A DNA stretch of 64,000 nucleotides from Pisolithus tinctorius (lineage: Eukaryota; Basidiomycota; Agaricomycetes; Boletales; Pisolithaceae). Positions 56,235 to 64,000 of the stretch are shown here, one piece after another (position 1 is the first letter of the stretch; each line of letters starts with the position of its first letter). The notes beneath the pieces were generated by a model, which worked only from the letters and a program-made list of their open reading frames with translations, was not told where the DNA came from and did no database searches. Made by a program: the position numbers and the translations under genes. The stretch lies in contig JANFAH010000034.1 of NCBI GenBank assembly GCA_024663395.1, positions 310,001-374,000 on the forward strand. The letters are read 5' to 3'.

Positions 56235-56818
56235 TGTTAAGTCCAGGTCTTTACTGGTCCAAAGCCAGTCTGGAGTCTGGTTGGGGGTCAGAGGGTAATA
56301 TGAGATGCTAAGGGATTTGGACTATTGGACTTAGCAACTGATGGTGCAGTGCTATTCCCTTGTGTGGGCCGTAGTCCAGTCAAGAGGCAGAACACAGAGA
56401 ACAGGAGGGACCAGGTTAAGACAAGACTAAGTTGATTTCAGACTGAGGCTAAACAGATTATCCTATGGCTTAAATACTAGAAGTAACCTAAGTGTAATGT
56501 AGCACCAGAGACTGGTCTGTGCTGGTACAGCGATGGTTGGTAAACTGATTGGTAAGTAATGTTACAAAGAATATTATCAAGCAAAAGTATGAACAAGGGT
56601 TTACTGGGAACCAGGGAAGGACTTGTGGCTGGGCCAGGTGTTACACTGGCCTGGTACCAACTGTGGGGACAACTTGATTGGGCACTGCCTTGCAGTGCCT
56701 TGCAAGCTATCACATTTCTGGGTCGAAGGGTTAAGGCCAGGAACAGGGCAAGGGTTAGGTGAGACCAGTCAAGACCAGGGTAGAGCTGGTCTAGGGTGGC
56801 CTGGGCACAGTTGTGACA
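56235..56818 (-). mobile_element. Solo LTR-C
   Basis: 584 bp, plus-strand TGTTAAGTCC to CAGTTGTGACA. Flanks AATAC (56230-56234) and TATAC (56819-56823) match in four of five bases. Internal words (AAGTTGATTTCAGACTGAG; GACTTAGCAACTGATGGTG) are a distant match to LTR-A and LTR-B. Minus orientation is inferred from that similarity. Confidence 0.7.
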
Positions 56819-56899
56819 TATACCCATGTAGAGATAGTACACATCCTTGACTGCTGCACAAGAGAGGTCAACAACACAGCTACTCAGACTCTTCACTCC

Positions 56900-59640
56900 C
56901 CAGCAGCTCATGCCTGATTTAAATTAGAAATATGACCACAGCAAGCAGATACATGTCACTCATGAATTGTCCTCAATCAGGAAACATTGTCCATGGACAA
57001 AGGGATACATGCTCCCACAGAGATACCCTCCAAGCAGCCACATCAAGTCAATGAACCCCAGGCAGTCGAACAGCATAGCTGGGGACATTGACACAGAATG
57101 CACACTCCTCATGCTAACCCACAGGCCATGGTGGTCTGTCATCAAGCGAGGCATTGATCTACACAAGCCTGAAACTCCATGGACCTCCTGGCATGGTACC
57201 AAAACAAAGCCATGTGTCCCATATTTCTCAAGGGTGCACATTGTCTTCATTCCCAATGGCTCAAAGTATATTGGGCCTGCATTAACCAATGACATTTTAT
57301 GGAGTGAGTGTTGGATATGCACAGAAGATGTGATCAGCTGCAATGAAATTCATCACCACTGTGCTGTGAAATTTGAAAATAGGTGACATGGCAGCCACAG
57401 TGGAGGAAATGATGACATCAATCAAGCACTGCCCATTGGCAAACAATACAACAGAACATATCGAAGACATGCCATATGGTCCCACATCCACTGCACGTTG
57501 GCACATGATCAGATACCCTGTGCCTAGGAGGTGAGCACAGCTTACCCATCAACCCAAAAGAGATGCACCCACCCTTATGTTCAAGTAATACAGACAGGCA
57601 AGCCATGTGGCAGCTGGAAACATATATATAAAGGTCTGCAGGCACCCAGGAAGTCTCATTTTCTGGCAAGAGCACATGCAGAGCACAGGAACCAGAGATG
57701 ACTGCATCACAAGTTCACCAGATGCTCATGAGCATTGCAGCATTGTTGAAAAATGGCAAGGTCAACAGATGCAGTCAGTGCCACAGGTAATCTCAAGCTA
57801 AACCATTCAGCACAGTAGAGGCCTGTGCCAGGATAGCAAGGTCCTGGATGTTACAATATCCAAAGATATGCCATTTGACCTTGAGTGGGAGATGATACAT
57901 GGTGGATGGGAGAGAGGGATCACACCAGTTAATATATACTCCAGGCCACTAGGGGTATAAGGGGCCCCCCTTACATGGCTCAAGATGCACTTGAGGGGTT
58001 GTAGACTTACATAGAAATAGCAGAGCGAGACAAATTCTCTATTGGCATCAATGAGATTACAGTATAGTAGGTTAAGGAGTTGACCACCCTCCCTAATCCA
58101 TTGAACCACCAATGGCCAGGAAGTGATTAGCCAACCTGAAAATGCACATTAGGGTGGCCACAGAGGGCTCAGGTAGGAAATACCCACACCAGTAGGACAC
58201 ACTGGATGTCCTGCAGGTTGTCCTCTGCACGAATGTTCAATGGGTGTCAGATGAGCAGGCTGCACTCTGACAAAGACATAGGAAGTGCTTTGGCACTGTG
58301 TCTGATGGCAGGCTAAATCAAAAAAGACAATGTAAACCCTCCCACTGACCTCCACACAAGTCCTTGACACCTCTACATCTGCAGCAAACAGGTACTGAGT
58401 ACCCAAGATCCAGATATTATTGTCACTGGACACTCAAACACTCAAATGACAGGGGCCAGATGTGGGTCCAAACAAGAAGCCCCAAACATCATAATGCATG
58501 GCAGTCATGTCCTCTCCAGCAAGCAAGCTCATGATGATCTGTACATGATCACATCACTGTTGCCCACACCTGAGCGACAAGAGACAGTGCAACATACCAG
58601 AGCATGGATGAATTTCAGACACTCAGGGTAAGTAGCATTTGGATGATAGGTAGATGACCTATGCCAAATAGGGCACATGGAGTCATCCCAGCAGGGGTCC
58701 CCCTTAAACCAAATCACATGTGCCTGCACCTGACAGGATTCCCCAAGGCATGCACTGCAGGTACCCCAGCAATGAGATGTGAAGACATATTGAATACTAC
58801 ACATGGCATGGGAGATATGAGATGCATTATTGCTGATGAGATAGTTAACAACTGCACCTGTTAATCACACCCCTCCTGACCAGCAGGGCAAGTGCACAAT
58901 TCTACCCCTCACCATTTGGATCTCTATAAAGAAGTCATTGGGAGCATGCACACAAATCAGCAGCTGAAAGTGTTCACACAGCAGCAGCCCACAGTTGTTA
59001 ACAAACCACACACAGCCACAACATGGAAAATTGCTACTTCTGGTGACAAGCTCTGTCGTCATGCATGAGGTTTATTTACATGCTCAAACTACTTAAGTTA
59101 ATGGCTGCCTAGTGAGGTGGTTGCTTGGGACTCGAAGCAGTGCCTTTCAGATTACTTCTGGGAATGGCAGGACATTGAGATTAGAATGTCTCTGTGTGCA
59201 AGTGTAAAACCTTTACCTGGTGAGACTTCTTGTTACCAGGATTGGAGTTCAGTGCATGCTCATGTGTGCATTTGAGGGGGTTGACAGGACCACACTGCAG
59301 GGCTCACAACATGTGCATCTCCCAAAGAGATGTAGTGAAAATCAACTTCATATCTCCCTTGATAAAGAAGTGCAACAAGGCGAAATGCACCTGAATGACA
59401 ACACCACTTAGCACCCAGAGGTAGTCAACAGGCTCGATGGGCAAGCCATTGACATCAAACACAGGGAAGGGGGAATCATTGTGAGTGCTGGCAGCACAAG
59501 TGAGCATGTCCTTGATGTCATCAGGCACAGGCCACACTGCAGTAGCTTCCTCTGATGCAGGCAGATGAGAACCCAAACATTGAAGGAAGGGGACACACTC
59601 ACCATTGTGGGTGATGCTTTTGGGGTCATCCTCGATGTCC
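56900..59640 (-). pseudogene. Decayed F-box and other gene fragments
   Basis: On the minus strand an F-box starts at 57900: MYHLPLKVKWHIFGYCNIQD, then LAILAQASTVLNGL. Upstream frames (59576-57950) include FPVFDVNGLPIEPVDYLWVL followed by VIQVHFALLHFFIKGD, ADVEVSRTCVEVSGRVYIVF and IREGGQLLNLLYCNLIDANRE. Downstream frames to 56960 are Cys/Met/His-rich and incoherent. The pattern is of at least two merged or rearranged dead genes. No complete exon set could be built. Confidence 0.45.
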
Positions 59641-59761
59641 TTTTTCTATGATTAAGATCATGTAATGAGATACATCAACACATCAGCTGCAGGAATGGAT
59701 GTGGATGTACAGTGAACAATGCATGGCTGAGGCAAATGCATGGCATGCCATGGCTCTCACA

Positions 59762-61295
59762 TGTCATGACCATGCATTCTGTCATGACCATGACACCAGC
59801 GTAAGCCCCTAATACCTACTCCGCCCTCCTCCGACATGTTCCCGCGCTTCTCCGCCCTCCTCCGATGTGTTCCCACGCTCCTCCGACCCTCCCGACACAT
59901 CTCCACACCTCTCCAAGGTCCCCTGTCCATGTTCTGACCAACTCCACTCAACTCCGCCCTAAGGTTGGTCACGTGGGCTGTTGGACTTGTGGCCCTGCAT
60001 TCTAGATAGGGTTCCGCCCTCGTGTCGGTTTTCTCCATTCTTCTGCTCCTTCGGTATTTACCCTCTCATCCTTGTTGTAGTAGTTTCTTTGTCTCAGTTA
60101 AGGTCCCTGTCATCCCTACCCTCTATCCCTTGTGTCGGAAGGACTCTAACCCACTATGCACTTATTGGTTTACATTCCATACTACACCGCCCTTGGCCTA
60201 CATCGTATATAAGGCCACGTAGTACTCCGATGTCATCAGTACGAATATTGAATAAAGTCCCCACCTTCGACTCCCTCTCAGTCCCCTCTGGAGTTTCATC
60301 TCCACTTCCTCTGAGTCCGCTCCACCTCTGAAATACGAGGGCTGAGCTCGCGCAAGGGGGCAGCGCACTAGCTGAACCCAACGCCCTCTCATCTGACCTC
60401 CGACCTCTGACCTCCGACTCCGACTCCGACCTTAGTCTCTGAGACTTTCCTTCATACCCCTCCGCTCACTGTTCGTCGAATATCTCACCACCCAGTGGTC
60501 GGATTCGCTTCGGACTTTGACCGCTGTACTCCGCAGCCCAACCCGCTCCAACTCCGCCCTAAGAAGGAGCCAGGGGTGTTGTCCGACTTTGACACATTCA
60601 TCCTGCATCATCACTAACTCTGCACCCTTTTCCACTGGTCATTCACTCACTCCACACCAACTCTGCCCACCTTCTATTGTTTATGAACCATCTCCACCCT
60701 GACTGCTGTCAGACTTGTGTTGCTCTCCTACTGGACCAGGCAGACTGTTCTCTGAGGGGTCATGTGACTACCTTTGGACTTCTCCCTGACAGTGCACAGT
60801 CAGGTACTCCACAGTGCATGCACCACATGGTCCAGCACCTGGACTGTTTCCTTTGCTGGATGTTCTATGTTACCATTCATATGTCCTCTGTCTACCCTTC
60901 ATTCATTGTCTGGGAAGTTTTACTTGAAATTTTACAAGTCTCCATATGTCAGTTCCGATTCCAGTTACTGTACCTCTGTAACAGTATAAAAGCATGTATT
61001 TTACTCTGCTGTTCTTCAGTATGCATATCAACTTAGTTCCTACTCCTTCTGTCTCTGACCTCTGACTCTCCATCTGTACTCTCCCTCTGAAATACGAGGG
61101 CTGAGATCATGCAAGGGGGTAGCACACGAGCTAAACCCAACACCCTCATTCTGCTCTGCCTTTGTCTTGGCAGACTTTGTTCCTGCCACCACTCCACCAG
61201 TTGGAGTTCTGTTCTTTCATGTTGGACTTGCTTCTGAACCACTCTCTAGACCTTGTTTAGCATTGGAGTTGGTCAGAGTAGGCCCAGACTTGACA
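59762..61295 (+). repeat. Gypsy-A 5' LTR with nested LTR-E
   Basis: It begins TGTCATGACCATGCATTC at 59762, resumes after the insert with ATCCTGCATCATC at 60600 and ends CCAGACTTGACA at 61295. The LTR without insert is about 715 bp. A TATA box (GTATAAAAGC) lies near 60984, and CTCCCTCTGAAATACGAGGG begins a conserved block at about 61080. Confidence 0.9.
59780..60594 (+). mobile_element. Solo LTR-E nested in the Gypsy-A LTR
   Basis: 815 bp, TGTCATGACCATGACACC to CCGACTTTGACA, flanked by CATTC at 59775-59779 and 60595-60599. It is CpG-rich, so it is younger than the LTR it split. It has a TATA box (GTATATAAGG, 60205-60214) and the block CTCTGAAATACGAGGGCTGA shared with LTR-A. Confidence 0.92.
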
Positions 61296-61356
61296 GTATA
61301 TTCATACTCACACTTGTACAATCTCATTTTCTGTCTTCCAAAAAACTTACACCATT

Positions 61357-62496
61357 ATGAGAACTCGAGCTCAGTCTCAAAGAGAGGTCACTGAGAACCT
61401 CGCTATAGCACTAGCTAATCCATGTTGACTCCCTTCCATCATTGAACAATTCCAATCTTTCTCCACTCAATGCCACTCCCGTGCTGAAGGCAAAAGCACT
61501 TCACAAGCTGGCCGCTCTGACCTCCACCCATCAGCCTTCCATACTCCACCTCCTCATAACCGAGATGATGGACCCAACCCTGACCCTGACCCTGATTATC
61601 CTGATGGTGATCCTGACAGCAGGGGCAGTGGTTATGGGGATATCCCCAAAGACCTGGCTGAGCCACCAGAGGATCCCCTCATAGCTCTTGCTAGAGCTGT
61701 CCATGCACTTGCATGGTCTAGTTCGCGCACTGGGGACTCCACTCCAAAAACCAAAGTCTGTGAGCCTGACACCTTTGACAGCTCCAGCCCTAAGAAACTC
61801 CATGAGTTCCTCATACAATGTGAGCTGCACTTCCAGGACTGCCCTCACACATTGTGCTCTGACAGAGCAAAGGTTACCTTTGCTCAATCTTATCTTAAGG
61901 GTATGGCCCTGGCTTGGTTCAAGCCAGACCTACTAAATCCCAACAACTATGACCACCCATACGTCATGGAGTTCAATCGCTGGGCTTCACAAGTCAAGGA
62001 CTATGCTGTCAGCACACTCTGCCACTGCTTCTATAGCAGACTTCCAGACCACATCAAGGATGAGATCACTCATGTCGGAAAGCCTTCTACCCTCACACAA
62101 CTCCGCAAGCTCACCCAGACCATTGATGCATGCTACTGGGAGCACAAAGCAGAGATCTTGCACACCACCAAGTCCACCTCTGACAAGTCACAGTCTTCCA
62201 ACTCTGACAATAAAACTAAATTGTCTCCCTCTGCCCCAAAGTCCAATGCCAAGGGCAAGGGCAAACAGAAAGATCCACCCAAGTCCAATATTGCCCATCT
62301 TCTGGGCAAGGATGGCAAACTCACCTCTGCTGAACGACAGCACAGGATGAAGAACAACCTCTGCCTTTTTTGTGGCGAGGCTGGCCACTCCACCAAGGAC
62401 TGTCCCAAGTCCACCTCTTGTGCAGCCAAAGCCTGTGCAGCTACAGCTGGAATTCTGCCTACTCTGCCTGCAGAGAAGGCAGAGACAAAAAATTAG
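61357..62496 (+). pseudogene. Gypsy-A gag, one in-frame TGA
   Basis: ATG at 61357 (MRTRAQSQREVTENLAIALA). A TGA at 61426-61428 interrupts the frame; the sister copy has CGA there. The frame is otherwise open to TAG at 62494-62496: Asp-Pro repeats (NPDPDPDYPDGDPD), capsid (FDSSSPKKLHEFLIQCELHF, LKGMALAWFKPDLL, VMEFNRWASQVKDYAV), a Lys/Ser-rich linker and a CCHC knuckle (CLFCGEAGHSTKDC, near 62365). The 380-codon length is normal for gypsy gag. Confidence 0.88.
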
Positions 62497-62531
62497 TCTG
62501 CTCCTCCAGGGAGCTTGCACAGCCTGGAGGA
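62487..62531 (+). promoter_or_regulatory. -1 ribosomal frameshift signal between gag and pol
   Basis: The heptamer A-AAA-AAT (62487-62493), in gag frame ACA AAA AAT TAG, sits immediately before the gag stop. After an 8-base spacer comes a perfect 9-bp stem, TCCTCCAGG (62502-62510) with CCTGGAGGA (62523-62531), around a 12-base loop. A -1 slip reads AAA AAA TTA GTC and continues into the protease frame (KKLVCSSRELAQPGG). Confidence 0.8.
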
Positions 62532-64000
62532 AGCATTGAACCCAACTGTGTGCAACTGGACATCCAACTCAACGTGTCTGCTCTTTCTAGTCCCAATTCT
62601 TTACTTCTGTCTGTAACTGTTATTGACTATTCTGATGATACTGTTTCTGCATTGATTGATTCTGGCTCTTCTCATTGTTTCATAGACCCATCTATAATCA
62701 AAAAATATGCCATTCCTGTTTCCTCCATTTCTCTGCCAATCCTGCTCTGCTTGTTCAATGGTAGTACAAATGCTGTCATTTCCCAAGAAGTAGATCTTTC
62801 CCTCCACTTTCCTTCCAGCGATGTCAATTCCATTTCGTTTTATGTTACTCTGTTGGATTCTTCATGTTCGCTGGTATTAGGACACAACTGGCTCACCCGC
62901 TTCAATCCTTCAATTGACTGGGTACTGGGCAGTATATCGTTCAAACCATCACTACAGGGAATGCTGACACCCCAGGCACCTTCATCATCTTCCACTGCAA
63001 CCTCCACTCCAGATCCAACACCCTCCACTCCATTTGCAGCTCCAACTGCACCTCTGACAGACTCATGATGCTCCACTCCACTCGTCTCACTCATCAATGC
63101 TGCTGCATATGTCAGAGCCTGTGCTCTCCCTGGCTCTAGACAGTTCTGCTTACAGCTCTCTGCTGATGATGTGAAGCTTCATGTGTCCTCCACTTCTTCT
63201 CTGCCTCCTGACCTCTCCTTGGTTCCTCCTGAGTATCATGAGTTTGCCGATGTCTTTAGTAAAGACAAGGCCACAGAACTTCCACCACACCACTTGTTCA
63301 ATCTCAAGATTGACCTCAAGGAAGGAGCCTCTCCACCCATTGGCATGATCTACTCTCTTTCTCTGCCAGATCTTGAAGCTCTCCACACCTTCATTGACGA
63401 GCATCTTGGCTATGGTTTCATCAAACAGTCCACCTCCACTCATGGTGCCCCTGTCCTCTTCGTAAAGAAGAAGGATGGTTCACTCTGCCTCTGCATAGAC
63501 TATTGAGGACTCAACAAAATCACAAAAAAAGATCACTATCCACTGCTGCTCATCTCCAACCTACTTGACTCCCCAAGCAGCACTAAAGTCTATACCAAGA
63601 TCGACCTCTGCCATGCCTATCATCTAGTCCACACCGCAGATGGAGATGAATGGAAAACAGCTTTCCACACTTGTTATGGTTCCTACAAGTGGCAGGTAAT
63701 GCCATTCAGTCTGACTAATGTGCCTGTGGCCTTCCAGCAATTTGTCAATAGCATCTTTGCAGACATGCTTGATGTCTGCATTGTGGTATACCTCAATGAC
63801 ATCCTAATTTACTTGCAGAACATGGGGTCACACCACAAACATGTAAAAGAGGTACTCTGCTGCCTTTGAAAGCATGGTCTTTATGCCAAGCCACAGAAGT
63901 GCAAGTTTCACTCTGACTCTGTCAAGTACCTTGGTTATGTTCTTTCCCCCTCCAGTCTCACCATGTCCACTGAGAAGGTTCAGGCAGTCCATGACTGGCC
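62491..64000 (+). pseudogene. Gypsy-A pol: protease and RT, interrupted by TGA codons
   Basis: In the -1 frame relative to gag: retropepsin with ALIDSGSSHCFID near 62650 and LVLGHNWLTRFNPSIDW near 62880, then RT with PPEYHEFADVFSKDKATELP, GAPVLFVKKKDGSLCLCIDY, VYTKIDLCHAYHLVHTADGD and FVNSIFADMLDVCIVVYLND. The frame is broken by TGA at 63066-63068, 63504-63506 and near 63867; at the second and third, CGA (Arg) would fit the RT consensus (DYRGLN, LRKHGLY). The RT box reads YLND where YLDD is expected (Asn at 63795-63797). Confidence 0.87.

Larger units (their letters stand above)
59762..64000 (+). mobile_element. Gypsy-A copy 1, 5' part (runs off the window)
   Basis: The 5' LTR (59762-61295, split by LTR-E) is followed by the leader, gag (61357-62496) and pol in the -1 frame (62491 onward) with protease and RT. 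The right part is outside the window. Five LTR-A copies in 64 kb show this is a successful local family. Its pol is interrupted by TGA codons and the RT box has lost one Asp, so this copy is dead. Confidence 0.92.

Overview
This window looks like a transposon-dense stretch of a basidiomycete genome, most likely an agaricomycete. The evidence is short introns with GT-AG ends and CTAAC branch sites, KDZ (Kyakuja-Dileera-Zisupton) transposases, copia elements with the initiator-tRNA half-molecule type of primer site, several gypsy elements, F-box gene debris and strong CpG depletion of all old sequence. I see no rRNA, no CRISPR, no bacterial-type operon and no clear single-copy housekeeping gene. 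The genus cannot be read from the sequence.

Bases 1-2847 hold low-complexity repeats and decayed gag-like pieces. Bases 2848-35700 are one old copia element (Copia-2, minus strand, TSD AAACT) blown up to 32.9 kb by three later insertions. These are a young 5.2 kb copia element with an unbroken 1463-codon ORF (Copia-1, 3754-8936, TSD GTAGG), a solo gypsy LTR (8976-9708, TSD GCTGG), and a 21.9 kb terminal-inverted-repeat DNA transposon (KDZ-1, 13141-35061, TSD TTCCAGG). Removing each insert and one target-site copy rejoins the copia reading frame.

KDZ-1 is the most interesting object. It has 233-bp terminal inverted repeats and large subterminal arrays of a roughly 65-bp hairpin-forming unit, mutually inverted at the two ends (about 21 and 28 units). 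Inside are a multi-exon KDZ transposase with one in-frame TGA, an intact-looking seven-exon gene of unknown function, a third multi-exon gene of unknown function on the other strand, two smaller candidate genes, and CpG-rich tandem or dispersed repeats.

Bases 35701-42753 hold a decayed gypsy element (Gypsy-B), opened by two solo LTRs (38419-39147, TSD CTGAC; 39647-40590, TSD GCAGC) and cut in its integrase by a second, decayed KDZ element (KDZ-2, from 42754). KDZ-2 shares only the outermost CACTTCAG with KDZ-1 and has a different set of subterminal repeats. A 217-bp MITE, a second copy of the KDZ-2 end and more gypsy pieces follow (LTR-A, Gypsy-D inside a Gypsy-A gag). Bases 53788-59640 contain two F-box pseudogene regions, a foldback and a solo LTR. 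Bases 59762-64000 are the 5' part of a Gypsy-A element whose LTR is itself split by another solo LTR (TSD CATTC). Its gag-pol junction carries a textbook -1 frameshift signal.

One process explains much of the damage: CG to TG/CA change. It accounts for most Copia-2 LTR differences, both Copia-1 LTR substitutions, several in-frame TGA stops, and catalytic Asp-to-Asn changes in four different elements. This fits cytosine methylation of transposons followed by deamination.
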